DNA of 64,000 nucleotides from assembly GCA_035654795.1 (NCBI GenBank), contig DASRWC010000056.1, positions 1-64,000 on the forward strand, read 5' to 3'. The first letter of the stretch is position 1. Every line of letters starts with the position of its first letter. Shown here piece by piece: positions 50,877 to 60,003 of this stretch. Under the pieces are notes generated by a model that was not told where the DNA came from, did no database searches, and saw only the letters and a program-made list of their open reading frames with translations. The DNA comes from JAAYLC01 sp035654795 (GTDB lineage Bacteria; Bacteroidota; Bacteroidia; Flavobacteriales; Flavobacteriaceae). Position numbers and translations under genes: made by a program.

Positions 50877-52712
50877 ATGACTTCTACCGAAACAGAAATT
50901 GAAGAATTAATTGGACCTCTGGAACCGGGAGGTAAAACGATAAAAAAATTGCCATTTGACGGGTATTTATTTTTGGAACATGACATCCCGTTTTTGATGA
51001 TTTACCGAAATGTTCCAAATGATGAGGCCACGCTTCGGTTGATTAGAACCGGAGCTTCTTATTTAGTGGTGGGCAATGAAAATTTCGATTTTTTTCGGGA
51101 ATTTATTAACAGTCTCACAAAGAAGATGAGCGAAAAATTCCGCTCCTTTATTATTATCGAAATTTATTCCGGAAGTTATGACAGCACGGAGTTTGTTATT
51201 CGAGGTCCGGCACATAAGTTACCTGTCTCTCTCGAAGTGTTGCGAGAGGAATTGGACAAAATAGAAAGCCGACGATACGGCGGAAAACTGCTCACTGCAA
51301 GAATTGAACAGACCAAACAGCGTCAGCATCCTTCGCAACAAGCTTTTTTTAGTATCGTAGAGATCAAAAATTATGGAGGAACTTTTATTGGTATTGAAGT
51401 CCCGCCGGTTTATAGAGATGAAGATGGGAATGTTTTTCCGCTATATTTCCGGAAATTCCGTGATGGCTTCGCCAAAGCTATTCAAAAAGCAGTTTTCGAA
51501 TTTATTCGGGTACAAACCACTTCAGATATTAAGAATTATGCCGCCCTTGGACGCAGAAGAATTCATGAGGAACTATTTATAATAGATCGGGGTCTTACGG
51601 AAATTGAAGATTATTACCAATTCCTGCTTTTGGTTGCACCGGTAAATATTCGATATATTAAGGAATGTTTTTTTAAGAGTAATTACGAAGAAGTCTCACC
51701 CTATCATTATCGGTTGCTTCCTATTGATCCGGATTTACTAAAAAGAAAGCTCTATGATTTGCGAATCGATGAAATTGACGATCCGGCACTGTCTTTTTTG
51801 TTTGAAGAAAAACGCGAAGAAATAGATCAGGAATTAACCATGCTGAAAGAAAGAGGTTCCAGAAATTTCTTCTTGAGCAGTCTTCGGTTGTATGGAATAA
51901 TTGAAAAGGAAGTTCTTGAGGAGGCACGGGATATTTTATCTGCAATTCCGGAAGATTATCACCAAGAAAAACAAAAAGATCTTAATGCCGAAGGTTTCGG
52001 AGACCTTGCAGAAGAAGAATTTAAATTTTTCCGAACTCAGTCTCAATCGTTTGAAAGCAGAATCCATATTCGTGATGATGTGAACGTGATGATGGTTTCT
52101 AAAGGAGAACTTTATATCCCATCGCTTTACGAACTTACTCATAAAGAAGCTGGAGCTTTAATTCAGCACGAGGTGGGCACTCATGTACTCACTTTCTTTA
52201 ACGGAAAACAGCAATCTCTCACACAACTATCTCAGGGTCTTGCAGATTACGATCCGCTTCAAGAAGGTATGGCTGTATTGGCAGAATATTTGGTTGGCGG
52301 ACTCACCGGAAATAGGTTGCGAACTCTTGCCGGCCGTGTGGTGGCCGGAGAAGCTCTTCTTGACGGATGCAATTTTAAAGAGATGTTCCGCCTACTGACA
52401 AAGGAATACGGTTTTTCCAAAGAACCTGCCTTCAGCATTACATCAAGAATGTTTCAAGGAAGCGGATTTTTAAAGGATATAATCTATCTACACGGGTTTA
52501 TTAAATTGCTGAAATACATCAAAGAAGGGGGTGATTTAGAATTCTTACTTAGCGGAAAATTTGCACTAAAGCATGTGCCACTCATTCAAGACTTGACAGA
52601 ACGCGGACTGATGCAGTCTCCAAAAATAAAACCGCGCTACATGACTTCGGAAGGATATCGCGAACGACTCCTAAAAATAAAAGAAGGCTTGCCTATTGTC
52701 CAAATGTTATAA
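50877..52712 (+). CDS. DUF1704/QEGLA family putative zinc metallopeptidase
   Basis: A 611-residue protein of the TIGR02421/DUF1704 family, often called flavohemoglobin expression-modulating QEGLA motif protein. It has a gluzincin-like zinc site HEVGTH at residues 431-436 with a likely third ligand in the QEGMA motif (Q462-E463, about 27 residues later). The eukaryotic family member MATCAP is a zinc carboxypeptidase that removes the C-terminal tyrosine of alpha-tubulin. The N-terminal half (1-350) is unrelated to known catalytic domains. It heads a three-gene operon, 24 bases before an ATP-grasp gene. The bacterial substrate is not known. Confidence 0.9.
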   Translation: MTSTETEIEELIGPLEPGGKTIKKLPFDGYLFLEHDIPFLMIYRNVPNDEATLRLIRTGASYLVVGNENFDFFREFINSLTKKMSEKFRSFIIIEIYSGSYDSTEFVIRGPAHKLPVSLEVLREELDKIESRRYGGKLLTARIEQTKQRQHPSQQAFFSIVEIKNYGGTFIGIEVPPVYRDEDGNVFPLYFRKFRDGFAKAIQKAVFEFIRVQTTSDIKNYAALGRRRIHEELFIIDRGLTEIEDYYQFLLLVAPVNIRYIKECFFKSNYEEVSPYHYRLLPIDPDLLKRKLYDLRIDEIDDPALSFLFEEKREEIDQELTMLKERGSRNFFLSSLRLYGIIEKEVLEEARDILSAIPEDYHQEKQKDLNAEGFGDLAEEEFKFFRTQSQSFESRIHIRDDVNVMMVSKGELYIPSLYELTHKEAGALIQHEVGTHVLTFFNGKQQSLTQLSQGLADYDPLQEGMAVLAEYLVGGLTGNRLRTLAGRVVAGEALLDGCNFKEMFRLLTKEYGFSKEPAFSITSRMFQGSGFLKDIIYLHGFIKLLKYIKEGGDLEFLLSGKFALKHVPLIQDLTERGLMQSPKIKPRYMTSEGYRERLLKIKEGLPIVQML

Positions 52713-52736
52713 GATAGAATTTTAAAAAATATAAAG

Positions 52737-53789
52737 ATGAAAATATGTTTTGTTATTAGTGACTTGCAAACCGAAACCTGCGGAACAACGGTTACTATTT
52801 TGTGGGCTGCCCATAAACGAGGTCATGAAGTTTACGTGATGGGCGTTGGCGGATTTGTTTTTTCCCGAGATAAGAACATTTCACTGCGATGTAAAAAAAT
52901 TCCCCAAGACCTTCAAGGAGAGACCATAGAGGAATTTTGGGCACAGGTTCAAAATGACGAATTGGAATATGCCATGTTCCCAAGCTCAGAGATGGATATT
53001 TTGTTTGTGAGAAACAATCCAACTGAAGAAACCTCAGACCGGCATTGGGCGGAACACAGCGGAATTGCGTTTGCGCGAATGATTCAGCGCCAGGGCGTTC
53101 TGGTACTCAATGACGCATTTGCTATGAGCCACGCGTTTATCGATAAATTGTATTTTGAAGAACTGCCGTCAGAAATTAAACCAAACAGCCTTATCACCAG
53201 AAGCAAAGAAGACATTGTTCGGTTTTGGGAAGAAAACAATAAAGAAATCGTCTTAAAACCTTTGGAAGGGAGTGGCGGACAAGACGTGTATAAAATTGGC
53301 GAAGATCAGGGCAACTTCAATCAGATTCTTGATACACTCTCCTCAAAAGGATACATAATTGCTCAAGAATTTCTACCCGAAATAAAGGAAGGAGATGTCC
53401 GTGTTATTCTCATGAACGGAAAAATTCTGGAAGAAAACGGAGAACTTGCTATCATTCGTCGGGTGAGTCAGGATAAAAATGAATTCAGAAGCAATTTATC
53501 CTTGGGAGGAATTCCGAAAAAAGGGGAATTAACCAAAGAGATCGAACACATTGTTTCGTTGACAGCCCCAAAATTAATTCGGGACGGATTATTTTTTGTG
53601 GGTCTCGATGTTGTTAAAGACAAGCTCATTGAAATTAATGTGCTAAGCCCCGGAGGTATTGATCACAGCGAAATAACAGGAATGACCGATTTTACCACAA
53701 CCATCATCGATGCTCTCGAGAGAAAAGTTCAGTACCGCAAATATTATAAAAACAAACTGAGTAACAGAATATTGGCCACTATGGTCTAG
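52737..53789 (+). CDS. ATP-grasp ligase, glutathione synthetase-like
   Basis: A 350-residue ATP-grasp enzyme similar in layout to prokaryotic GshB: an N-terminal substrate domain (MKICFVISDLQTETCGTTVT), a lid-like domain, ATP-binding KEIVLKPLEGSGGQDVYKIG, the metal-binding DVRVILMNGKI and FVGLDVVKDKLIEINVLSPG. The stretch EFRSNLSLGGIPKKGELT corresponds to the glycine-rich NLxxGG loop of GshB. Such enzymes join a carboxylate to an amine or thiol via an acyl phosphate. The partner proteins suggest a peptide-like substrate. It stands 15 bases before the aspartoacylase-like gene. Confidence 0.88.
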   Translation: MKICFVISDLQTETCGTTVTILWAAHKRGHEVYVMGVGGFVFSRDKNISLRCKKIPQDLQGETIEEFWAQVQNDELEYAMFPSSEMDILFVRNNPTEETSDRHWAEHSGIAFARMIQRQGVLVLNDAFAMSHAFIDKLYFEELPSEIKPNSLITRSKEDIVRFWEENNKEIVLKPLEGSGGQDVYKIGEDQGNFNQILDTLSSKGYIIAQEFLPEIKEGDVRVILMNGKILEENGELAIIRRVSQDKNEFRSNLSLGGIPKKGELTKEIEHIVSLTAPKLIRDGLFFVGLDVVKDKLIEINVLSPGGIDHSEITGMTDFTTTIIDALERKVQYRKYYKNKLSNRILATMV

Positions 53790-53804
53790 AAAAAATTAAG
53801 CGTT

Positions 53805-54704
53805 TTGGAAACAATCAAAAGAATTATAGGAGAATACGGAACCGGAAAAGAAGGTCCGCTATTATTTGTAACTGCCGGAATTCATGGCAACGAACCCAGC
53901 GGGATTTATGCACTGAGAAGGGTATTTGAGATCCTGGAAGAAGAAAAACCGGATATTAAAGGTAAAATCGTTGGGGTATCGGGAAATATGGAAGCCTTGA
54001 AAAAAGGAGTTCGATATATTGATGAAGATTTAAACCGCACGTGGACGGAAGAAAATGTTGATTCGGGTAAAAAAGATTCCCACGAAAAGAAGGAAATGTT
54101 TGATATTATCTCAGTTCTGGAAAACGTTTCCAAAGAGTCTTTTTCCAAAAGGTATTTTTTGGACTGTCATACCACTTCTGCAGCAAGTGAGCCCTACATT
54201 TCGGTTCAAGAAGTAAATGACAATGATGAGTGGGCGCATCATTTTCCGGTTTATATCATTCGCGGCTTTTCAGATATAGTGAAAGGATGTATTGATCATT
54301 ATGAAAGCAGAATTGGAGTGACCGGATTTGTCTTTGAGGGCGGGCATCATGAAAGTACCGAGGCTATCGCACATCATGAAGGAATGATTTGGCTAGCGCT
54401 CCGGAACGCGGGAATGCTGGACTTAAGTTCCTTAAATAAATATCCCGAAGCTGCAAAATTTCTGGAAGAAAAACGCAATCATCGTAAAACTTTCGAAATT
54501 GAATACCGTCACGGGCTGGAAGAGGGAGACGATTTTAAAATGCAAGAAGGATTTGTAAACTTTCAAGCAGTAAAAAAAGGGGAATATCTCGCATTACATA
54601 ATGGAAAGAAAGTTCATAGCGAATGGGATGCGTTTATCTTTATGCCATTATATCAAAAACAAGGGAATGACGGTTTCTTTATTGTTAAAGAAGTGGCTCA
54701 ATAA
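53805..54704 (+). CDS. Succinylglutamate desuccinylase/aspartoacylase family zinc hydrolase
   Basis: A 299-residue zinc hydrolase of the AstE/AspA branch of the M14 peptidase fold. Seen: TAGIHGNEPSG with zinc ligands H27 and E30, DEDLNRTW (substrate arginine), FLDCHTTSAA with the third ligand, and VFEGGHHESTEAIAHHEG with the catalytic glutamate. It removes an acyl or amino-acid group from a small amide. The start is TTG at 53805, 15 bases after the ATP-grasp gene, with no in-frame ATG nearby. Its 3' end overlaps the convergent Smr gene by 20 bases. Confidence 0.9.
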   Translation: METIKRIIGEYGTGKEGPLLFVTAGIHGNEPSGIYALRRVFEILEEEKPDIKGKIVGVSGNMEALKKGVRYIDEDLNRTWTEENVDSGKKDSHEKKEMFDIISVLENVSKESFSKRYFLDCHTTSAASEPYISVQEVNDNDEWAHHFPVYIIRGFSDIVKGCIDHYESRIGVTGFVFEGGHHESTEAIAHHEGMIWLALRNAGMLDLSSLNKYPEAAKFLEEKRNHRKTFEIEYRHGLEEGDDFKMQEGFVNFQAVKKGEYLALHNGKKVHSEWDAFIFMPLYQKQGNDGFFIVKEVAQ

Positions 54705-55254
54705 TCCCTTTTTGTGGATTTTGGAAAATATAAACCTCAGTGGCTCCTCGACCATATTTTTGATAATCGGCATCATAGAATTTTATGTTGTCATACCTTC
54801 GAAACAAGGTTTCCAATTCGGCACGCAACACTCCCTCTCCCACCCCATGGATAAATATTACCCGTTGAAATCTCTTAGAAATAGCAAATTCCAATTGTCT
54901 TTGTGCAGTATCCATTTGAATATTTAACATATCATGTTTTTCTAGAAAACGCGTACTTTTTACCAATTGATGTATATGCAAATCCACTTCCAAAGCCGGA
55001 ATATATTCTTTTTTAGATTTTTGCAGTAGCCCTTGTTTCCTCTTCTTTTCTTCTTTCTGTAACAATACCTGCTGAGCGTCCATAATGGCTAAATCACGCT
55101 TAGAGATTGAATTATCCAGAAGCACAAGTTCTCTTCGCTCAAAATCCAGCTCAAAACCCTCATCTGTTTTTATGGTTATGATATTATATTCTATTCGTGT
55201 AATTTCTCCTGATAATACATCGTCCAGAACTGCCACCTTGTCTCCTATTTTCAT
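54685..55254 (-). CDS. Smr domain-containing protein
   Basis: A 189-residue protein. An N-terminal barrel (MKIGDKVAVLDDVLSGEITR, residues 1-50) is followed by a coil (RDLAIMDAQQVLLQKEEKKR) and a C-terminal Smr domain starting EVDLHIHQLV, with VIFIHGVGEGVLRAEL and KYGRGATEVYIF. Smr domains are nicking endonucleases in MutS2 and ribosome-rescue factors such as SmrB. Here it is standalone with a DUF2027-like front end. It overlaps the end of the aspartoacylase-like gene by 20 bases on the opposite strand. Confidence 0.9.
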   Translation of the reverse strand: MKIGDKVAVLDDVLSGEITRIEYNIITIKTDEGFELDFERRELVLLDNSISKRDLAIMDAQQVLLQKEEKKRKQGLLQKSKKEYIPALEVDLHIHQLVKSTRFLEKHDMLNIQMDTAQRQLEFAISKRFQRVIFIHGVGEGVLRAELETLFRRYDNIKFYDADYQKYGRGATEVYIFQNPQKGIIEPLL

Positions 55255-55449
55255 TTATTCTGTTTTAATTTAAAATTAATTGTGTTAGACAACAAATAAT
55301 TCATTCCGATATTACTAAATACGGTTTAATTACGCCAAAGAAAACCTAAATTTATTCTATAATAAGTAAATTTCTTAGTAATTTTACACCCAAATATGAT
55401 CTATTAAAAATCGTTGCTATCCCTACACGAAATTTTAGGCATTAAAAAT

Positions 55450-57354
55450 ATGAAACACCATTTACTATTCTCTGTTTTCGCCCTCTCTTGTACGGTAAGT
55501 TTTGCCCAGCTAAAGGTTAAACCAAATGGCTCTACAGAATCCTACATCTATGTAAAGAATGAATTGTTGTATGTGAAAGGTCCCATAGATTTAGATAAAA
55601 ATTCTAATTCGCAAACTGAACCGAGCATTTATCTTCGCGGATCAGGGCAACTCCTCCAGGGAGAAGCCGCTACCAATGATGGAGACGGAATGCTCTCAGT
55701 GATGCAAAAAACAGATCCTACCAATGCTTTCTTCTATTATTATTGGGGAGCTCCTGTGGGAGAGCCTCGATCAGATTATAATGGAAATAGAAATTTTGGG
55801 GTAAAAAATATTTATGAGCCGCTATCAGGAGAATTTGGTAGAAGTGCGAGGCAAGCTGCAACCACAACAGCTAGAGAAGGAATTAAAAGTCCCTTAACAA
55901 TATCTACACGCTGGTTGTACACTCTGATGTCTCCCGGAACTGAAGCAGCAGCAAACTACGTCAGAATAAATTCAGATTATGATGTTGTTCCCGGCTATGG
56001 TTTTACTATGAAAGGTGTAGGATTGACCAACACCGAGCAATGGTATGATTTCCGCGGAAGACCCCATAACGGAACCTTTGCGGTTAGTGTTAGAGGATAT
56101 ACCACGAACGGGGAACCTCAGATGACTCTGGTAGGAAATCCTTATCCATCTGTTATAGACTTGAATAAATTTTTCCATGACACTGATAATGGGGATTTAG
56201 AAGCCATTTGGTTCTATGATGAAGATAGATTTATTGCGACTCCCAGTCATAATTACAGTGGCAAGCCTTTTGGATATGGAGCATGGGCACCCGGAGGCGC
56301 AGATCCAACCGGAACAAATAAAGGAACATTTACAGCACCTCCTTTCAGCATATGGAGACAAGATGGATCATCGGCACCTCTACCTGGTGATCCCGCCGGG
56401 AGAAATAATCCTGACCGCCGTTATGCGGCTATCGGTCAGGGATTCATGATTATAGGCAGGAAGGACATACCGGGTACATCAGTCGTAAACATTAAAAATG
56501 CCCATCGAGTGTATCGCAAAAACAACACAGATGTAAATTTCTATCGTGGGGTTGTAAATTCAGAAGACCTTGAAACTTCAGAAACCGCCGGCAAAGCAAT
56601 AAACAATAACTATGTCCCGACGACCTCAGCAGAGGATTCAAGAAGCCATATGAGACTGTATGTTACTTTCGATAGAAATTTCACAAGAGACCTTGTGCTC
56701 TCTTTTTCTGATGAGGCTACAGACGGATTTGATAGAGGATATGATGCGATCACAACAGGAGGAATGGCTTCAGATGCTGCCTTTTTGATCTCTAGAGAAG
56801 CCGGAATAGAACTGCCGCATGTCATTAACGCAATTCCATATCAACAAGGAAAAAGGGTGCCGCTATCTCTGAAGCTTAATAAACGATCTCGCGTAGATGT
56901 CAAAGTAGCTGAAGAACTTAATAAACCTTATGCAAATGCGTATTTGTATGATTATGATACGGAAATCTATTATCCGCTAGACAACCAAAATCGAAGAGGT
57001 ATCTCGTTGGATCTGGGGGCAGGTACATATAATGACAGATTTTTTATTGTCTTTGAAAAACTTGACATTATTCCATGGAAAGGAGAAGATGTAGAAACTT
57101 TTAAATCTCAAGTCAATATCTTCCAAAACAATCAACAACAGCAACTGGAAATTAGAAATCCGGAAAGACACGAAATCAAAGCTCTTTCTGTATATGATAT
57201 GAGTGGAAAAGAAGTGATTCGTAAATCTAATTTAGGAAGTTCAACAAATCACAGTTTTTATACAGGAAACTTAAGCGATGGTGTATACCTTATTAAATTA
57301 ATTACCGTTGATGACATTCCTGTAGATTATAAAGCAGTGATATATAACAGATAA
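55450..57354 (+). CDS. Large secreted T9SS type A sorting domain-containing protein
   Basis: A 634-residue protein with a signal peptide (MKHHLLFSVFALSCTVSFAQ). The C-terminal 80 residues are a type A T9SS sorting domain: VNIFQNNQQQQLEIRN, IKALSVYDMSGKEVIRK and LSDGVYLIKLITVDD, ending KAVIYNR. The body (about 20-540) has repeated aspartate/glycine-rich beta strands but no domain I recognise. ATG at 55450 is set by the signal peptide; a TTG 36 bases earlier is in frame and not used. It heads a run of three exported or membrane proteins. Confidence 0.85.
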   Translation: MKHHLLFSVFALSCTVSFAQLKVKPNGSTESYIYVKNELLYVKGPIDLDKNSNSQTEPSIYLRGSGQLLQGEAATNDGDGMLSVMQKTDPTNAFFYYYWGAPVGEPRSDYNGNRNFGVKNIYEPLSGEFGRSARQAATTTAREGIKSPLTISTRWLYTLMSPGTEAAANYVRINSDYDVVPGYGFTMKGVGLTNTEQWYDFRGRPHNGTFAVSVRGYTTNGEPQMTLVGNPYPSVIDLNKFFHDTDNGDLEAIWFYDEDRFIATPSHNYSGKPFGYGAWAPGGADPTGTNKGTFTAPPFSIWRQDGSSAPLPGDPAGRNNPDRRYAAIGQGFMIIGRKDIPGTSVVNIKNAHRVYRKNNTDVNFYRGVVNSEDLETSETAGKAINNNYVPTTSAEDSRSHMRLYVTFDRNFTRDLVLSFSDEATDGFDRGYDAITTGGMASDAAFLISREAGIELPHVINAIPYQQGKRVPLSLKLNKRSRVDVKVAEELNKPYANAYLYDYDTEIYYPLDNQNRRGISLDLGAGTYNDRFFIVFEKLDIIPWKGEDVETFKSQVNIFQNNQQQQLEIRNPERHEIKALSVYDMSGKEVIRKSNLGSSTNHSFYTGNLSDGVYLIKLITVDDIPVDYKAVIYNR

Positions 57355-57358
57355 AACG

Positions 57359-57655
57359 ATGAACACAGAGGGAATTGAAAAATATATGCTCCCCTGTCTA
57401 AATAAAAAACTCTTCGGAATCGACTGTTTGGGCTGTGGCATGCAACGTGCAACAGCCCTTCTCTTTTCGGGAGATTTTGCAGGTGCCTTCGGAGTGTACC
57501 CGGCCATATATCCCATATTGCTGCTTTTATTTTTTGTTCTACTCAATTTGTTTATCAAGATTAAAAATGCCTTCCAAATAAAAATTATTCTGATTATTCT
57601 AACTGCCCTCCTCATTGTCGGAAACTACTTTATCAAAATGAAGACGTTTTTATAG
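57359..57655 (+). CDS. DUF2752 domain-containing membrane protein
   Basis: A 98-residue protein with the DUF2752 hallmark CLNKKLFGIDCLGCGMQRAT near the N-terminus and two membrane helices (YPAIYPILLLLFFVLLNLFI; KIILIILTALLIVGNYF). The family CxGCGxxR signature may bind a metal or cofactor; nothing is known for certain. It begins 4 bases after the T9SS protein gene, a tight link that suggests joint transcription. Confidence 0.92.
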   Translation: MNTEGIEKYMLPCLNKKLFGIDCLGCGMQRATALLFSGDFAGAFGVYPAIYPILLLLFFVLLNLFIKIKNAFQIKIILIILTALLIVGNYFIKMKTFL

Positions 57656-57723
57656 TTGAGAATATTTTTTCCGAAATAGAATAGAAAGCTTTATCTTTAA
57701 TTTTCAACCAAAAAATCAAAACA

Positions 57724-58047
57724 ATGCTTCAACAAAGACTACCAAATTCTACACTCATCCTCATATTCGGAATACTTTCTATCGTAGTCTGTTGTTGTTA
57801 TGGTGTGGGGATCATCTTCTCTATTATAGCCCTTGTTATGGCTCCCAAAGCAATTGCTTTATATAAAGAACAACCCGAAGTTTATACAGGATATCAAAAT
57901 GTGACAATGGGACGTATATTGGCCATCATCGGATTGATCTTAAACCTGATTTTTATTGCCTGGATGATTTATATTTTTTCTGCTTATTCCTGGGAAGAAA
58001 TCCAACAGATGAATGAAGAGATTATGCGGCAATACGGGATAGAATAA
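57724..58047 (+). CDS. CCC motif membrane protein (DUF4190-like)
   Basis: A 107-residue membrane protein. The cysteine cluster CCC in SIVVCCCYGVGIIFSIIALV lies in the first membrane helix, and a second helix follows around NLIFIAWMIYIFSAY. Families of this kind often accompany DUF2752, as here. Function unknown. It lies 68 bases after the DUF2752 gene and could be in the same transcript. Confidence 0.85.
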   Translation: MLQQRLPNSTLILIFGILSIVVCCCYGVGIIFSIIALVMAPKAIALYKEQPEVYTGYQNVTMGRILAIIGLILNLIFIAWMIYIFSAYSWEEIQQMNEEIMRQYGIE

Positions 58048-58051
58048 AAGA

Positions 58052-58468
58052 CTAGTTCCTGAAATATTCCAATGCCAAGGAATATCCTTTTAATCCAAAA
58101 CCAATAATAACTCCCGCCGCATACGGTGAGATAAAACTTTTGTGGCGGAAATCTTCGCGCGAAAAGGTGTTGGAAATGTGTACCTCAATGGTGGGGATGG
58201 AAACAGCGCGAACGGCATCGGAAATTCCCACAGAAGTATGCGTGTAGGCGGCAGCATTTAAAATAATCCCGTTAAAATTTCCTTCAGCATTTTGAATTAA
58301 AGTAATGAGTTCGCCTTCGATGTTAGATTGGAAATATTCTATAGTGATGTCGGGATTATCCTTTATTAATTTTTTTAAATAATCTTCAAAGGTTTCACTC
58401 CCATAAATCCCTTCTTCCCTTTTTCCTAACAGGTTTAAGTTAGGTCCATTAATTATTACGACTCTCAT
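58052..58468 (-). CDS. aroQ: Type II 3-dehydroquinate dehydratase
   Basis: A 138-residue enzyme of the shikimate pathway. Seen: VVIINGPNLNLLGKREEGIY with the catalytic tyrosine, ILNAAAYTHTSVGISDAVR, TIEVHISNTFSREDFRHKSF and GFGLKGYSLALEYF. Length is typical of the type II dodecameric enzyme. It converges on the CCC-motif gene with four bases between the stops. Confidence 0.96.
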   Translation of the reverse strand: MRVVIINGPNLNLLGKREEGIYGSETFEDYLKKLIKDNPDITIEYFQSNIEGELITLIQNAEGNFNGIILNAAAYTHTSVGISDAVRAVSIPTIEVHISNTFSREDFRHKSFISPYAAGVIIGFGLKGYSLALEYFRN

Positions 58469-58524
58469 AGCTTATAATTTGGTCCGGGTAAAGTTATTAA
58501 TTTCTTTCAGGGCATAGCAAACAA

Positions 58525-58556
58525 AAAGCCGTCTCTACAAATGAAGAAACGGCTTT
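58525..58556 (-). terminator. Intrinsic terminator of the first porin-like gene
   Basis: On the minus strand AAAGCCGT pairs with ACGGCTTT across a 16-base loop and is followed by TTGTTTG, a weak T-tract. Confidence 0.7.
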
Positions 58557-58576
58557 AAGATTAAACAATCTGTTTT

Positions 58577-59185
58577 TTAGAACGAATATCCGGCTGATAT
58601 TTGTAGCACTCCATTTCGGATTTTGGCCGAACTATCGCTATCGTCATTTAAATTAGTTAAACCAAAGTTATACCTAGCTCCAAAGAAAACTCCCATCGGA
58701 ATACGGTAGGATGCCCCTAGGCCCACCCCGAAATCGACTTTTTTGAAATTTTCCAAATCTTCTTCGTGGTTTACCGTTACATCACCAACAGTTGTCTCAA
58801 TTTTTCCGGTAGCCGATGTCAGAAAACTAACTTGAGGTCCTACTTCAAGAGCAAAGCCGTCAACAGCATAAAATTTGGCCATCACAGGAACTTGGATATA
58901 ATCAAGCTTGGCAGTGATTTTAGAATTGTCTGCACCTGTAAAACTCCCTGTATATTCCGCACCCTGTGACGAGTAGAGAATTTCAGGTTGCACCGAAAAC
59001 TGTTCGGAAACAGGTACTTCAACTAAACCACCAATGTGGAAAGCTGAACGTGCCTTAGCATCTCCCACGTCTCCGGTGAGATTTGCGAGGTTGTAACCCC
59101 CTTTAATACCTAATCTAACTTCTTGTGCCTGAGTAGCCGTAAAAGCCATAAAAGCAAATGCAGCTAATAAAATTCCTTTTTTCAT
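58577..59185 (-). CDS. Porin family outer-membrane beta-barrel protein (first of two)
   Basis: A 202-residue protein with a signal peptide (MKKGILLAAFAFMAFTATQA, cleaved before QEVRLG). The mature part is a small beta-barrel of the OMP_b-brl_2 type: RLGIKGGYNLANLTGD, PVSEQFSVQPEILYSSQGAE, YIQVPVMAKFYAVDGFALEV, GPQVSFL and a final aromatic ISAGYSF. No pore or ligand is known. It resembles the neighbouring gene at 59393 throughout, so the two are tandem copies or diverged paralogues. Confidence 0.9.
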   Translation of the reverse strand: MKKGILLAAFAFMAFTATQAQEVRLGIKGGYNLANLTGDVGDAKARSAFHIGGLVEVPVSEQFSVQPEILYSSQGAEYTGSFTGADNSKITAKLDYIQVPVMAKFYAVDGFALEVGPQVSFLTSATGKIETTVGDVTVNHEEDLENFKKVDFGVGLGASYRIPMGVFFGARYNFGLTNLNDDSDSSAKIRNGVLQISAGYSF

Positions 59186-59392
59186 AACAAGTTTTTTATT
59201 GTTTGGTGATTCAAAGGAACAAGGTTTTCCCTGCTATACAAAGGGATTACCAAAAGCTTAACGGCGCTTTAATAGGATTTTGGGATACCCGATTTGTTCT
59301 TCTTAATGTGGTTTTAAAGTTTTTGAAAGAACGTGATTATTTTCATATAAAAAATGATGAATCTCGTTTTAAGAGGATCGAGGCTTCACTCC

Positions 59393-59905
59393 TTAAAGAA
59401 AGGAATAGCCGAGAGCTAAAGAAAACACATTGTTTTTTCCTTTTTCTCCTGCGCCCTTAGGTACATCGGTAAAGCCAAGATTATACCTAGACTCCAGACG
59501 CAAACCAAAAGGGAAATCATAACCCAGACCAATTAATCCTGAAACATCAGATTTATTGATTTCAGCATTGCTGAGTCCATCTTTGACCACAAATCCGAAT
59601 TGAGGACCAAATTGAAGATTCAACCCTTGAACCATATAATATTTAATGAAAAGTGGCACATTAATATAATCGAGATCAAATTTGTCTGTCCCCTGCTGCG
59701 AGTATAACATTTCTGCCTGAACTGCAATTCCTCCAAATTTTACAGCTCCAAAGATACCTGCATGAATTCCTGTTTTGTTTTTTACGCCTACAACGTCAGA
59801 AAGTGTACTGAAGTTAGCTCCAAGTTTTATTCCTAAATCAACACCCTGAGCAGAAGTTGTAGCAGTTATAAAAATGGCTACCAATGCAATCATTAATTTT
59901 TTCAT
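59393..59905 (-). CDS. Porin family outer-membrane beta-barrel protein (second of two)
   Basis: A 170-residue protein with a signal peptide (MKKLMIALVAIFITATTSAQ). The barrel has LGIKLGANFSTLSD, AVQAEMLYSQQGTDKFDL, YINVPLFIKYYMVQGLNLQF, GPQFGF and the terminal ALGYSFL. The order of strands matches the gene downstream, and it lacks one loop of about 30 residues. The 207-base gap between the two genes (59186-59392) holds no gene that I can support. Confidence 0.9.
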   Translation of the reverse strand: MKKLMIALVAIFITATTSAQGVDLGIKLGANFSTLSDVVGVKNKTGIHAGIFGAVKFGGIAVQAEMLYSQQGTDKFDLDYINVPLFIKYYMVQGLNLQFGPQFGFVVKDGLSNAEINKSDVSGLIGLGYDFPFGLRLESRYNLGFTDVPKGAGEKGKNNVFSLALGYSFL

Positions 59906-59936
59906 AGTTTGTATATTTAATTACGGTTCTAACGAA

Positions 59937-59944
59937 CAAATATA
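59937..59944 (-). promoter_or_regulatory. Putative -7 box for the second porin-like gene
   Basis: TATATTTG on the minus strand, 31 bases before the start. No -33 element at normal spacing. Confidence 0.4.
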
Positions 59945-60003
59945 ATCACAATCTACGCTTTGAAAATTTAAATTCAGATTTTTGTCGGAAACCCATAGAC
60001 GTT

